Source: an uncultured candidate division WPS-2 bacterium (GTDB lineage: Bacteria; Vulcanimicrobiota; Vulcanimicrobiia; Vulcanimicrobiales; Vulcanimicrobiaceae). Taken from it: 64,000 bases of DNA. Location: assembly GCA_937927945.1 (NCBI GenBank), contig CALEYW010000086.1, positions 1-64,000 of the forward strand, written 5' to 3'. The position numbers were made by a program, and so were the translations under genes. Shown here in pieces: positions 1 to 8,652 of the stretch (position 1 is its first letter; the number at the start of each line of letters is the position of its first letter). The notes under the pieces were generated by a model that saw only the letters and a program-made list of their open reading frames with translations, did not search any database and was not told the origin of the DNA.

Positions 1-307
1 CGAACGTCATCGTCGGGTACTTGTCGACCTCGAACCAGTCCGGCGAGCGCAGGTCCCGGTCGCGATCGGCGCTCTGCGTGTCGATGTCCTTGACGCTCAG
101 CGTGGTGTTGATCGACGTCGGGAGGCCGCTCTCGCCGAGCGCGACGGTGCCTGCGGTCAGCGGAACTTTCCCCGTGACGCGCGAGATCGCGAGGTGCGTC
201 ACCGTGAACGTGGCCTGCGTGTGGTTCGGGTCGATCGCATAGTCGGCGGCGAGAGCCGGGACGGTGCACGCTGCAACGAGCGCGGCGACAAAGAGTGAGC
301 GAAGCAA
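1..307 (-). CDS. YceI family protein, N-terminal part (cut by window edge)
   Basis: The reading frame starts at a TTG (305-307) preceded by a GGAGG-type ribosome site and runs off the left edge, so only about 102 residues are visible. The first 20 or so residues form a signal peptide ending in PALA-A. The mature part begins DYAIDPNHTQATFTVTHL and continues with a GKVPLTAGTV segment and DRDRDLRSPDWFEV, the hallmark of the YceI lipocalin-like fold that binds polyisoprenoid-type lipids in the periplasm. Family membership is clear, but the ligand in this organism is unknown. Confidence 0.85.
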   Translation of the reverse strand, partial: MLRSLFVAALVAACTVPALAADYAIDPNHTQATFTVTHLAISRVTGKVPLTAGTVALGESGLPTSINTTLSVKDIDTQSADRDRDLRSPDWFEVDKYPTMTF

Positions 308-418
308 AGCAGAGCCTCCGGGAAGTGAGCGCGCGCGCCGATCGTATGCGGCGCTCGTGAAAGAAGTCTGACGGACAACGCGCGAGGAGCGCAAGCAATT
401 GCAGGGAAGCGGCGTTCG

Positions 419-2185
419 GTGTCTTCGAACTGCCGCTTCTTCGCCGTCGCAGCGCTCGCCGCTCTGCTGGGTGCATCACCCGTTCCGTCGGCCGAGCCGA
501 GCGCGGGCGGCTCGACGGCGGGGCCGGACGCGGCCTACGGTGCCCTCGCACAGGCCTACTTCGGCGAAACGTTCCGGGCCAATCCGGTCAACGCGACGCA
601 GGCGGGAATACACGAGTACGACGCGCGGCTGGGCTCGTACGGAAGCGCGGACTACGCGGCGCAGATCGCCCGCGACCACCGTTATCTCGACCGGCTCGCC
701 GCGCTCGATCCCGCCACGCTCTCGCCGCGGATCGCGCTCGACCGCCGGATGCTCGAGAACTCGCTGCGCGACGACGTGCTGCTGAACGAATCGATGCAGC
801 TGTGGCGCCACCAGCCCGACGGCTACGTGCAGACGGCGAGCAACGCGGTCTTCCTGCTCGTCTCGCGGAAGTTCGCGCCGCCGGTCGTGCGGCTGAACGA
901 CGCAATCGCCCGCGAAGCGCAGATCCCGCGCTTGTTCGCGCAAGCGCGCGCGAACCTGAGCGCGGTCGACCGCGACACCGCTTCGATCGCCGTCGAGGAC
1001 GCCGCCGGCACCGTCGAGCTGCTGCGGCAGACCGTTCCGAAGGCGTTCGCCGGCGTCGGCGATGCGCGCACCCGCGTACGTTTCCGTCGCTCGACCGCGA
1101 CGGCCGTTGCGGCGACGAAGGCGTTCGCGACGTATCTGAAGACGCGCTGGGTAGCGCATCCGTCCGGCGCGTATGCGATCGGCGCCGCGAACTACAGCGC
1201 GCGGCTGAAGTACGAAGAGGGGATCGACATCCCGCTCGACCGCTATCTCGCGATCGGCGAGAAAGCGCTCGCAAAGACGCACGCGCAGATGGTCGCGACG
1301 GCGAAGCTGATCGACCCGCACGCCTCGACGGAAGCCGTCCTCGCGCGGCTCTACCGGATCCACCCGTCGTCGGCGCATCTGCTCGCGGCGGCGCAAGCGG
1401 ACCTGGTGAAGCTGCGCGCGTTCGTCATCGCCCGCCACATCATCGACCTGCCGCCCGACGCCGACATCACCGTCACACCGACACCCGAGTTCTTGCGCGC
1501 CACGACCGAAGCGTCGATGGACGCGCCGGGTCCGCTGGAGCGCGTCGCGACGAAGGCCTACTACAACGTCACCCCGGTCGATCCGCACGACCCGCCGGCG
1601 GTCCAGGAGCAGTATCTCGAGGCCTTCAACGACTTCGAGCGCCCGATCATCTCGGCGCATGAAGTGTATCCGGGTCATTTCGTCAACTTCACCATCGACA
1701 AGCATCTGCCGCTCACGCTGACCGAAAAATTGGTCAGCGCGACCTCGTTCGTCGAAGGCTGGGCGCACTACGACGAGCAGATGATGGTCGACGAAGGCTG
1801 GGGCAACGGCGACCCGCGCGTGCGCCTGATGCAGTTGCGCGAGGCGATCTGGCGCAACGCGCGCTACGTCGTCGGCGTGAAGATGCACACGCAAGGGATG
1901 ACCGTCGCCCAAGCCGAGGCATTCTTCCGGACGCAGGCGTTCCTGGATCCCGCGAGCGCACGGGCCGAAGCCAAACGCGGAACGCAGGACGCCACCTACG
2001 GCTACTACACGCTCGGCAAACTCGAAATCCTCAAATTGCGCGACGACTACAAGAAGAAGCTGGGCAAGGAGTTCACCCTCGCCCGGTTCCACCACGATCT
2101 CTTGCAGTACGGCGACCCCGCGCTGCCGCTGTTGCGTCCGCTGCTGCTGGGGGCCGACGACGACGGCAAGGTGCTCCCGGACTGA
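419..2185 (+). CDS. DUF885 family exported metallopeptidase-like protein
   Basis: A 588-residue protein with a GTG start followed directly by a signal peptide (hydrophobic run ending near PVPSA). The rest matches the DUF885 family throughout. The zinc-binding signature HEVYPGH lies at about residues 414-420, and the third ligand region EGWAHYDEQ follows at about 446, the expected HExxxGH...E layout for a gluzincin-like peptidase. It probably acts in the periplasm or at the cell surface; the substrate is unknown. It stands alone, with neighbours on either side not obviously related. The length is normal for the family and no motif residue is missing. Confidence 0.85.
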   Translation: MSSNCRFFAVAALAALLGASPVPSAEPSAGGSTAGPDAAYGALAQAYFGETFRANPVNATQAGIHEYDARLGSYGSADYAAQIARDHRYLDRLAALDPATLSPRIALDRRMLENSLRDDVLLNESMQLWRHQPDGYVQTASNAVFLLVSRKFAPPVVRLNDAIAREAQIPRLFAQARANLSAVDRDTASIAVEDAAGTVELLRQTVPKAFAGVGDARTRVRFRRSTATAVAATKAFATYLKTRWVAHPSGAYAIGAANYSARLKYEEGIDIPLDRYLAIGEKALAKTHAQMVATAKLIDPHASTEAVLARLYRIHPSSAHLLAAAQADLVKLRAFVIARHIIDLPPDADITVTPTPEFLRATTEASMDAPGPLERVATKAYYNVTPVDPHDPPAVQEQYLEAFNDFERPIISAHEVYPGHFVNFTIDKHLPLTLTEKLVSATSFVEGWAHYDEQMMVDEGWGNGDPRVRLMQLREAIWRNARYVVGVKMHTQGMTVAQAEAFFRTQAFLDPASARAEAKRGTQDATYGYYTLGKLEILKLRDDYKKKLGKEFTLARFHHDLLQYGDPALPLLRPLLLGADDDGKVLPD

Positions 2186-2209
2186 AGGGTCCGGTTCGGC
2201 CGTCCTTCA
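2183..2209 (+). terminator. Possible terminator hairpin after the DUF885 gene
   Basis: TGAAGG (including the stop codon) pairs with CCTTCA, with a smaller CCG/CGG pairing inside. There is no T-run after it, so it could simply be an RNA-stabilising hairpin. Weak call. Confidence 0.3.
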
Positions 2210-2246
2210 TGCGTGTTCGTCTCCCCGGGCTGGGTACGATCGGTCC

Positions 2247-2672
2247 ATGCCACGGGGAAAAAATCGCGAGTTCGCGCCGCTGCCTTCGACGCTCGAACGC
2301 TCGCCGAAAAAAGCTCAAGACACCTACGAACAGACGCTAGAACACGCCGAAGAAGAGTACGGCGGCGACGAGGAGCGGGCGCATCGGGTAGCCTGGTCGG
2401 CGGTGAAACATTCGTTCGAACGCACGGGCGATCACTGGGAACCCAAAGAGCAGCGGGGCCCCTCGGACCCGCGCGCCGAGCAGGGCGGCCCGAACGCGTC
2501 GGGCCGTTCGTTCGGCGGCGTCGACGTCGAGGGGCAGACCAAGGAGCAGTTGATCGAAGAGGCCCGCCGCAACGGGGCGCACGTCACCTCGCACATGACC
2601 AAAGCCGAGATCGCCGACACGATCGAAAAGGCGATTCACGCAAACGACCGCAAGCGTCGCGAGCGCGAATAG
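2247..2672 (+). CDS. ChaB family protein with C-terminal Rho-N/SAP-like segment
   Basis: A 141-residue hydrophilic protein. Residues 10-75 carry the ChaB domain (LPSTLERSPKKAQDTYEQTL, then AHRVAWSAVKHSFER), a small helical fold found in many bacteria and linked, without firm biochemistry, to cation transport regulation or stress. Residues 100-135 (VEGQTKEQLIEEARRNG ... MTKAEIADTIEKA) look like a Rho N-terminal or SAP-type helix-extended-loop-helix nucleic-acid-binding module, a common ChaB partner. It sits alone between convergent genes. The function is not established. Confidence 0.8.
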   Translation: MPRGKNREFAPLPSTLERSPKKAQDTYEQTLEHAEEEYGGDEERAHRVAWSAVKHSFERTGDHWEPKEQRGPSDPRAEQGGPNASGRSFGGVDVEGQTKEQLIEEARRNGAHVTSHMTKAEIADTIEKAIHANDRKRRERE

Positions 2673-2719
2673 GGACAGCGCGCGCGGCGTGAGGGCACGC
2701 ACGACGAATCTTTGCTTGA

Positions 2720-3355
2720 CTAGAGAAGGTACGGGTTCGTCCGTCGCTCGATGCCGATGGTGGTCGCCGGCCCATGACCGGGAACGACCACCGCCGCATC
2801 GTCATGGTCGAGCAGCTTGGTCCGAATGGACCGAACGATGTCGGCGAGCGACGTCCCGCCGAGATCCCAGCGGCCCACCGCGCCGGCAAAGAGCGTATCG
2901 CCGGTGAACAGCAGCGTCCCGCCCGGGTCTTCGAGCGCGAACGACGTCGAGCCCGGCGTGTGGCCGGGTGTGTGCAGGCAGCGCAGCGCGAGCGCGCCGG
3001 CGCGCAGGACGTCGCCGTCGACGAGGTCGCCGTCGAGCGCAACGATCTGCGGCGGGCGAACCATCCCCAGCCACAGCGCCTGCTCGCTGAGCGTCCCGTA
3101 CAGCGGCAGGTCGCCGGGGTGCAGCAAAGCGTGGCCGCCGACCCGTTCGCGCAAGGGTCCGAGCGCGCCGATGTGGTCGATGTGCGCGTGCGTGTGCACC
3201 AGATAGCGCGCGCGCAATCCGTGCGCGTCCAGCCGTCGCGCGATCTCCGGCACGTCGTCGCCGCCGTCGATCACGATCGCCTCCCCGCTTGCGGGATCGC
3301 CGAGGATCGTGCAGTTGCATTGCAGCATCCCGACGGCGAACGTCTCGACGATCAT
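2720..3355 (-). CDS. MBL-fold metallo-hydrolase, glyoxalase II-like
   Basis: 211 residues, the usual size for a compact single-domain glyoxalase II-like hydrolase. The zinc motif HxHxDH is complete (H56, H58, D60, H61 in THAHIDH), followed by the second histidine in CLHTPGHTPG, the bridging aspartate in FTGDTLF and the last histidine in VVPGHGP. This is consistent with hydrolysis of a thioester such as S-lactoylglutathione or a related adduct; the substrate cannot be assigned from sequence. Its ATG overlaps the stop of the flavin reductase by 4 bases, so it is the last gene of a three-gene operon. Confidence 0.88.
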   Translation of the reverse strand: MIVETFAVGMLQCNCTILGDPASGEAIVIDGGDDVPEIARRLDAHGLRARYLVHTHAHIDHIGALGPLRERVGGHALLHPGDLPLYGTLSEQALWLGMVRPPQIVALDGDLVDGDVLRAGALALRCLHTPGHTPGSTSFALEDPGGTLLFTGDTLFAGAVGRWDLGGTSLADIVRSIRTKLLDHDDAAVVVPGHGPATTIGIERRTNPYLL

Positions 3356-3873
3356 GAGTCCTCACCAAGGCGCGTGTCGTCGTCACCCTGCGGCGGTCGT
3401 AGCGCGAAGTCTCGATAGGCGCGGTTGAAGTATCCCAGCGGCTCGCCGTCGCGCCAGCCGGCGTCGACGACGGTGCCGAGAAAGATCGTGTGCGTCGACG
3501 CCGTCAATTCCTCGGCCAGCGCGCAATCGACGTGCGCGAGCGTGCCGTCGAGAATCGGCGACCCGCTGCGCCCGATGCGGTATCGAACGCCGTCGAAGCG
3601 CGAGCGCGGTTCGCCCCCCGCGAAGCGCACCGCGAGCTCGCGCTGCTCGAGCGAAAGGATGTTGACGCAAAACCGCTGCGATTCCGCGATCAGCGGGTGC
3701 GCGGTCGCCTCGCGGTTGACGCAGATCAGCACGGTCGGCGGCGCGGCCGAAACGCTCGCGAAGGCGTTGACGGTGAAGCCGTGGATGCGCCCCTCGTGCT
3801 CCGTCGTGACGATCGCGACGCCGGTCGCGAAGCGGCGCATCGCGGCCAGGAAGTCATCAGTCGACGCGTGCAC
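3352..3873 (-). CDS. Flavin reductase domain protein (FMN-binding split barrel)
   Basis: 173 residues starting at GTG. The order of motifs is that of the flavin reductase-like domain: FATGVAIVTT near the N-terminus, the FTVNAFASVS flavin-binding segment, PPTVLICVN, then FCVNILS and the C-terminal LGYFNRAYRDF. Such proteins reduce FMN or FAD with NAD(P)H, often for a monooxygenase partner, or carry flavin themselves. The start lies inside the last 17 bases of the upstream methyltransferase gene and the end overlaps the metallo-hydrolase, so the three are translationally coupled. No monooxygenase is adjacent. Confidence 0.87.
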   Translation of the reverse strand: MHASTDDFLAAMRRFATGVAIVTTEHEGRIHGFTVNAFASVSAAPPTVLICVNREATAHPLIAESQRFCVNILSLEQRELAVRFAGGEPRSRFDGVRYRIGRSGSPILDGTLAHVDCALAEELTASTHTIFLGTVVDAGWRDGEPLGYFNRAYRDFALRPPQGDDDTRLGEDS

Positions 3874-4483
3874 CGATGCCGATCCCGTCGCCGATCGGTA
3901 CGATGGTCGCGTCCAAATCCGGATGGTTCAAGAATGCTTTGTTGAAGGCGCGAATCGCCTTGACGTCAGGGCTGTCGGTGCTGCGCGGCGGCTCGGCGGC
4001 CTCACCGTGCCACAGCAGATTGTCCACGACCACGATCCCGGACCGTTTGAGCATCGGAACGACCAGCTCGAGGTAGGCTTCGTACTCGGTCTTCACCGCA
4101 TCGATGAAGACGATGTCGAGGTTGCGCTGCGGGAACCAGTCGAGCACCTCGAGCGCCGAATGGTTGATGATCTCGATGCGGTCTTCGACCCCGGCCCGCC
4201 GGAAGTAGCTCGAGGCGATCGCGGTCCGCTCCATGTCGGGGTCGATCGTCCAGATCCGTCCCGCGGGCGGCAACGCCATCGCCATCCAAAGCGTGGAGTA
4301 GCCGTAGGCCGTCCCCAGTTCTAGGATCCGGTTGGCCTGCATGCAGTGGACGAGGACGGAGAGGAAGCGCCCAGCCGCCCGGTCCACGATGGGAATCCCT
4401 TCGCGGAGGCCGTGCTGTTCAAGCTCAAGGAGCAACGGCGACGGCTCCCGGTGGAGCCGTGTGAGGTAAGCCAGATCGCGCAC
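3857..4483 (-). CDS. Class I SAM-dependent O-methyltransferase (COMT/PCMT-like family 3)
   Basis: 208 residues from a GTG. Motif I is ILELGTAYGYSTLWMA at about residues 53-68, the acidic ribose-binding turn is in WTIDPDMER, and the metal- and substrate-site region reads DIVFIDAVKTEYEAYLE, followed by VVDNLLWHG. This is the bacterial O-methyltransferase family that resembles catechol and caffeoyl-CoA methyltransferases. It is the first gene of the operon with the flavin reductase and metallo-hydrolase. The acceptor is unknown. Confidence 0.88.
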   Translation of the reverse strand: MRDLAYLTRLHREPSPLLLELEQHGLREGIPIVDRAAGRFLSVLVHCMQANRILELGTAYGYSTLWMAMALPPAGRIWTIDPDMERTAIASSYFRRAGVEDRIEIINHSALEVLDWFPQRNLDIVFIDAVKTEYEAYLELVVPMLKRSGIVVVDNLLWHGEAAEPPRSTDSPDVKAIRAFNKAFLNHPDLDATIVPIGDGIGIGARVD

Positions 4484-4635
4484 GATGGACGATGTTTGCC
4501 GCCCGTCGCAGGCGGGAACCTGCCGATACCTCGCATGCTCGTTGAAGCCCTCATCCGGAAGGCACGCGGGACGGGGGCATCATGTGCGTCGTCGAAGCAT
4601 TGGCTCTTCCAGAATGACACCGTAGGAGGCTTCCG

Positions 4636-5262
4636 TTGGCAACGCTCGCCCAACAATCGTATGCGCCGAAGAAGTTCGATCTCGCCGGACTGCAAGGAAT
4701 CTCGGACAACACCTTGCAGGTCCACTTCGGACTCTACGAGGGCTACGTCAAGAACACCAACCTGCTCAACGAGCAGATCGCCGGACTGATCGCCGAGGGC
4801 AAGGCTGCCGGCGCCAATCCGGGCTTCGCAGAACTGACCCGCCGGCTCGGCTTCGAGTACAACGGGATGGTGCTGCACGAATACTATTTCGGAAACATGA
4901 CCAAGAGCGCCAGTGCGCAGCCGACGTCTGCAGTCCAAGACGCGGTCGGCGGGACGTACGGGGACTTCGAAACCTGGAAGAAGGACTTCTCGGCCGTCGG
5001 CGGCATGCGCGGCGTCGGTTGGGCGATCGCGTACTTCGATCCGAACACCGGACGTATCTCCAACCATTGGATCACGCTGCACGAAGACGGCAACGTCGCA
5101 GGCTTCGTGCCGCTGCTGGTCATGGACGTGTGGGAACACGCGTTCCTGCTCGACTACAAGCCGGCCGAGCGCCCGAAGTACATCGAGTCCTTCTTCGCCA
5201 ACGTCGACTGGAACGTCGTGAACGCGCGCCTCACCGCGGCCAAGGCCGGACGCACGGTCTGA
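4636..5262 (+). CDS. Iron/manganese superoxide dismutase
   Basis: 208 residues starting at TTG, with TAGGAGG about 8 bases upstream. It converts superoxide to peroxide and oxygen. The C-terminal metal site DVWEHAFLLDY is intact, and the second helix ligand is in MVLHEYYFGN. The N-terminal active-site helix reads VHFGLYEGYVKNTN rather than the textbook H-x3-H-x3-Y; this pattern occurs in a known SOD subfamily. No signal peptide is seen, so it should be cytoplasmic. The next gene begins 12 bases after it. Confidence 0.9.
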   Translation: MATLAQQSYAPKKFDLAGLQGISDNTLQVHFGLYEGYVKNTNLLNEQIAGLIAEGKAAGANPGFAELTRRLGFEYNGMVLHEYYFGNMTKSASAQPTSAVQDAVGGTYGDFETWKKDFSAVGGMRGVGWAIAYFDPNTGRISNHWITLHEDGNVAGFVPLLVMDVWEHAFLLDYKPAERPKYIESFFANVDWNVVNARLTAAKAGRTV

Positions 5263-5274
5263 TGGGCGTCTGAC

Positions 5275-6000
5275 GTGGGGGACACGGGAGTGCTGCGGCT
5301 CTTCCCGCTCAACACCGTGCTGTTTCCCGGCGCGGTGCTCAACCTCCACGTTTTCGAAGAGCGCTATCGCACGATGATCGCCGAATGCCTCGATGCGCAC
5401 GAGGCATTCGGCGTCGTCCTGATCCGGGACGGTGCGGAAGCCGGTGATCCCGACGTGATGCCGCATGAGATCGGCACCACCGCGGAGATCTCGGAGGTCA
5501 CCCCGCTGCCCGCGGGACGCTACTACATCAGCACCACGGGGAAGCGGCGCTTCCGCATCGAGCGCATCGTCAGCCGCGAACCGTATCTTCTCGCCGAGGT
5601 CGAGTTCATCGACGACGAGGAGGTCGAGGACGACGACGAACGCGCCTGCGAGCTGACCCATCGAGTGCTCGGCGAGTTTCGCGAATACGTGCGCCTGCTG
5701 ATCGCGTTTTCGGGCGCCGCGCACGAGGTCGACGTGCCGCACGACCCGGTCGACGCGAGCTACGTCGTCGGCGACGCATTGCAGGTCGCCGACAACCTCA
5801 AGCAGCGATTGCTGGAGCTGCGCTCGGCCGAAGCGCGCCTCGGCGCCGAACTCGGCTTCTTACGCCGCCTCTTGCCGCAGATGCGTGCGCTGCTGGAGCG
5901 CAAGAAGCAGCAGCACGACGTCGTGCGCGACGACGCCCCCGGCGGCGAGTCGCGCGCGCACCAAGAGCGCTACTTCGGCAAACACTTCTCGCAGAACTAA
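5275..6000 (+). CDS. LON substrate-binding domain protein (standalone)
   Basis: 241 residues from GTG. The start LRLFPLNTVLFPGAVLNLHVFEERY is the classic LON N-terminal domain, followed by VLIRDG, an EIGTTAEI strand, and a helical C-terminal part (about residues 130-215). No AAA+ ATPase or Ser-Lys protease domain is present, so this is one of the short LON-domain proteins of unclear role, not an ATP-dependent protease. It lies 12 bases downstream of the superoxide dismutase gene and is probably co-transcribed with it. It ends 2 bases before the convergent folD. Confidence 0.85.
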   Translation: MGDTGVLRLFPLNTVLFPGAVLNLHVFEERYRTMIAECLDAHEAFGVVLIRDGAEAGDPDVMPHEIGTTAEISEVTPLPAGRYYISTTGKRRFRIERIVSREPYLLAEVEFIDDEEVEDDDERACELTHRVLGEFREYVRLLIAFSGAAHEVDVPHDPVDASYVVGDALQVADNLKQRLLELRSAEARLGAELGFLRRLLPQMRALLERKKQQHDVVRDDAPGGESRAHQERYFGKHFSQN

Positions 6001-6002
6001 CG

Positions 6003-6863
6003 TCACGCGGGGGCGGAAAGACGCTCCGCGGCGAGCACGACGTTGCGCAGGAGCGCGACGTTGGTGACCGGGCCGACGCCGCCGGGGACGGGCGTGATCC
6101 CGCCGGCGATCGCGGCGACCTCGTCGTAGGCGACGTCGCCGGCGAGCTTGCCGTCGACGAACGTCGTGCCGACGTCGATCACGGTGGCGCCCGGCGCGAC
6201 CATGTCCGCGCGCACCAAGCCCGGCACGCCGGCCGCGGCGACGATCACCTCGGCGTCGCGCGTGTGGTGCGCAAGGTCGCGCGTCTCGCGGTGGACGACG
6301 GTGACCGTGGCGTTGCGCGCCATCAGCAGCAGGGAGACGGGAAGGCCGACGACGTTGGAGCGGCCGATCACGCAGCAGCGGACGCCGGTCGGCGGCCACC
6401 GGCTGCTGCGCTCCAGCAGCAGCATCACCGCGAGCGGCGTCGCCGGAACGAACTCGGTACCGCTGGCGAACGCGAGCCGGCCCAGATTGACCGGGTTGCC
6501 GCCGTCGACGTCTTTGTGCGGCGGCAGCGCTTCGGCGATGCGCCGAATCGCCAGGTGCGCGGGGAGCGGTTGTTGCAGGATCACACCGTGAACGAGCGGA
6601 TCGTCGCCGAGCGCGCGCAGCCGGGCGCGCAGGTCTTCCTCGCCGACGCCGGCCTCCAGCGTCTCGACGCCGACGTCGACGCCGACTTTCGCCGCGACCC
6701 GTTCGATGCTGCGGACGTAGGCATGGCTCGCCGCGTCTTCGCCGACGATCGTGACGACCAGCCGCGGAACGACCCCGCGCTCGCGCAAGCTCGCGGCCCG
6801 CGCCGCGACTTCGCCGCGCAATTCGGCCGCGAGCGCGCGTCCGTCCAATATGTCAGCCGGCAT
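6003..6863 (-). CDS. folD: FolD-like methylenetetrahydrofolate dehydrogenase lacking the catalytic lysine
   Basis: 286 residues when started at the ATG giving MPADILDGRALAAELR, the normal FolD N-terminus; a longer GTG start at 6932 would add 23 unlikely residues. The family motifs HKDVDGGNPVNLGRL, VIGRSNVVGLPVSLLL, VIDVGTTF and ITPVPGGVGPVT are all present, so the NADP-binding and folate pocket look intact. The segment that normally reads YVxSK (K54 in E. coli) is YVRSIERV here, with isoleucine in place of the lysine essential for cyclohydrolase activity. The usual PCTP is PATP. It may therefore be a dehydrogenase only. Confidence 0.85.
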   Translation of the reverse strand: MPADILDGRALAAELRGEVAARAASLRERGVVPRLVVTIVGEDAASHAYVRSIERVAAKVGVDVGVETLEAGVGEEDLRARLRALGDDPLVHGVILQQPLPAHLAIRRIAEALPPHKDVDGGNPVNLGRLAFASGTEFVPATPLAVMLLLERSSRWPPTGVRCCVIGRSNVVGLPVSLLLMARNATVTVVHRETRDLAHHTRDAEVIVAAAGVPGLVRADMVAPGATVIDVGTTFVDGKLAGDVAYDEVAAIAGGITPVPGGVGPVTNVALLRNVVLAAERLSAPA

Positions 6864-6906
6864 CGACCGGCCCGTTCGTTCGGGTAGGGCACGAGCCCTG
6901 GAACGC

Positions 6907-7182
6907 GTGCGCTGGACCGTGACGCTCGGCACCGCCTTCGACGAACCCGCGTTCGAGCGGGCATTGGCGGGCTTTCGGCGGCTTTACAACGTCGCGCCCG
7001 AACGGGTCCTGTGTGCGCCCGACGTGCTCGGACGTTTCGCCGCGCTGATGGAACGCTCGTCCGACGATGCGCTCCGCCGCGACATGCGCTACGACGGCTT
7101 GCCGGTCGTCTCGGCGATCCTCGCGCCGGGAACGATCGTCTTCGAAGGCGAGGTCGACGAAGAGCGGATGGGAGACTGGTAG
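6907..7182 (+). CDS. Small hypothetical protein
   Basis: About 91 residues from a GTG at 6907 (an ATG at 6850 would overlap the start of folD). I do not recognise it. The sequence is mildly acidic and soluble, with a segment NVAPERVLCAPDVLGRFAAL, a run of charged residues (RSSDDALRRDMRYDG) and an acidic end, FEGEVDEERMGDW. It is divergent from folD and ends 4 bases before the convergent cyclophilin gene. Its codon use matches its neighbours, and no longer frame competes for the space. Confidence 0.5.
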   Translation: MRWTVTLGTAFDEPAFERALAGFRRLYNVAPERVLCAPDVLGRFAALMERSSDDALRRDMRYDGLPVVSAILAPGTIVFEGEVDEERMGDW

Positions 7183-7186
7183 CGCG

Positions 7187-7765
7187 TCAGACGCGATGCA
7201 TGCGAACGATCCGGATCGGCGGCGCGAGCACCTCGCCGTTCGCCGGCGCGGTGTGGATCTTCGCGACCACGTCGCCGCCGCGGACGACTTTCGCGAACAC
7301 CGCGTACCCTTGGTGATCGGCGAACTGATCGCCGTCGAGCCAGCGATCGTCGGCGGCGTTGATGAAGAACTCCGCCGTGGCGGAATTCGGCTCGCTGGTG
7401 CGCGCCATCGCGAGCGTCCCTGCCGTGTTGTGCAAGCCTGTCGTGCGCGTGCTCTCCACCGGAATCGGAGCGAACGGCTTCGCGGCGGGCGTTTGCTCCA
7501 GCCCGCCTTGGACCACTTGAATGCGCGGCATCGGCTGACCGAACACCGGCCGCACCGTGCGATAGAACGACGACCCGTCGTACTTGTGCGCGTCGACGTA
7601 GCGCAGGAAGTTGGCGCTGGTCAGCGGCGCCTTCGCCGTCTCCACGCGCACGACGATCGTCCCGGCGCTGGTCTCGATCGCGACGTCGACGGGTTTGGGG
7701 GCGCGCGGCGCCGCCCCGAGCAGCGTGAGCGCGGCCGCGACCGCAAGCAACGAACGGTAGTGCAT
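7187..7765 (-). CDS. Cyclophilin-type peptidyl-prolyl isomerase, exported
   Basis: 192 residues from the internal ATG giving MHYRSLLAVAAALTLLGAAP, a signal peptide; the frame extends 16 codons further, but those lack signal features. The cyclophilin core is clear: VDVAIETSAGTIVVRVE, SFYRTV (the FHR position), VVQGG, then GTLAMARTSEPNSATAEFFIN and QGYAVFAKVV. It catalyses cis-trans isomerisation of prolyl bonds, probably in the periplasm as a folding factor. It lies downstream of the alpha/beta hydrolase on the same strand with 19 bases between. Confidence 0.87.
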   Translation of the reverse strand: MHYRSLLAVAAALTLLGAAPRAPKPVDVAIETSAGTIVVRVETAKAPLTSANFLRYVDAHKYDGSSFYRTVRPVFGQPMPRIQVVQGGLEQTPAAKPFAPIPVESTRTTGLHNTAGTLAMARTSEPNSATAEFFINAADDRWLDGDQFADHQGYAVFAKVVRGGDVVAKIHTAPANGEVLAPPIRIVRMHRV

Positions 7766-7784
7766 CGGCGCGTCCTTCGACACG

Positions 7785-8636
7785 TCAAGCCAAGAATGCT
7801 CGCAGGGCGGCACCGAGTTCCTCGGGCTGCTCGATGATGCCCAAGTGTCCGCTGCGTTCCAGCACGAGCGTCTGCGCGCGCGGGTACACGCGCACGACCT
7901 CGCGCAGCGCCGCGACGCGGATGAACCGATCGTGCGCGCCCCACGCGCAGAAGACCGGTCCGGCGTAGCGAGCGAAGCCGGCGGCCACGTCGCGCCGGTT
8001 GGCGAACGCGGCGATCGCGCCGGCGTACACCGCGGCGAACGCGCGGCGCACGCGAACGTCCTGCGAGAGTTCGAAGGTGCGTTCGATCGTCGCCGGATCG
8101 AGCGCCTTGGGATCGACGACGCTGCGCCGCAGCATGCCGGTCACGAACCGGCGCGACGGGCGCCGGGTGAACGCCCAGCGAGCCCAGCCGCCGGCCAGCG
8201 CATACACGAGATAGCGCGCCGGATGCGCGAAGCCGGCCGGCGCGAGCAAGCCGAGCCGCCGAACGCGTTCGGGATGAGCGCCGGCGTACTCCGCGGCGAT
8301 GCAGCCGCCGAGCGAATGACCGACCAGCGCGAATCGGTCCAGACCGCGTTGCAGGACGGCGGCCTCGAGCGTCGCGGTGAAAAACGGCAGATCGTACCGC
8401 GCGTCGGGCTTTTCGCTCGCCCCGAAGCCGGGCAAGTCGAACGCGACGTAGCGGCAGGATGGGTCGAGCTGCGGGACGAGCCTGCTCCACGCTCCCTCGC
8501 TCCAGTGCCCCAAGCCGTGCAAGAGGACGACTGCGGCAGCGTCGGGCGAAGTGCTGCCGGCCTCGAACGCGGCGAGCTGCACGCCCGCGGCGCGCACCGT
8601 CGTCGCTCGCCATGCGGGCGGAGCGGTCCGTTTCAC
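7785..8636 (-). CDS. Alpha/beta hydrolase
   Basis: About 283 residues from GTG 8636; an ATG at 8672 would overlap the divergent thioredoxin gene. Order of motifs: the oxyanion HG strand VVLLHGLGHWSEG, RYVAFDLPGFGASEKP, the nucleophile elbow ALVGHSLGGC, the acid in CAWGAHDRFI and the base in RSGHLGI. This is the standard single-domain hydrolase of the haloperoxidase/proline iminopeptidase-like kind, with a lid of about 100 residues between. No signal peptide is evident. The substrate is unknown. Confidence 0.85.
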   Translation of the reverse strand: MKRTAPPAWRATTVRAAGVQLAAFEAGSTSPDAAAVVLLHGLGHWSEGAWSRLVPQLDPSCRYVAFDLPGFGASEKPDARYDLPFFTATLEAAVLQRGLDRFALVGHSLGGCIAAEYAGAHPERVRRLGLLAPAGFAHPARYLVYALAGGWARWAFTRRPSRRFVTGMLRRSVVDPKALDPATIERTFELSQDVRVRRAFAAVYAGAIAAFANRRDVAAGFARYAGPVFCAWGAHDRFIRVAALREVVRVYPRAQTLVLERSGHLGIIEQPEELGAALRAFLA

Positions 8637-8652
8637 CCCGAAGGGACTTCGC

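Noticed and set aside
476..2095. 539-codon antisense frame inside the DUF885 gene
   Set aside because: The DUF885 protein shows HExxxGH and a signal peptide; the antisense translation is biased and featureless.
2213..2692. Alternative 159-codon frame over the ChaB gene
   Set aside because: The ChaB frame has the family motif and a sensible start; the alternative is Arg/Gly-rich noise.
4708..4760. Loss of an active-site histidine in superoxide dismutase
   Set aside because: The HFGLYEGYVKNTN helix is a recognised variant in an SOD subfamily, and the other ligands are intact, so it is not evidence of inactivation.
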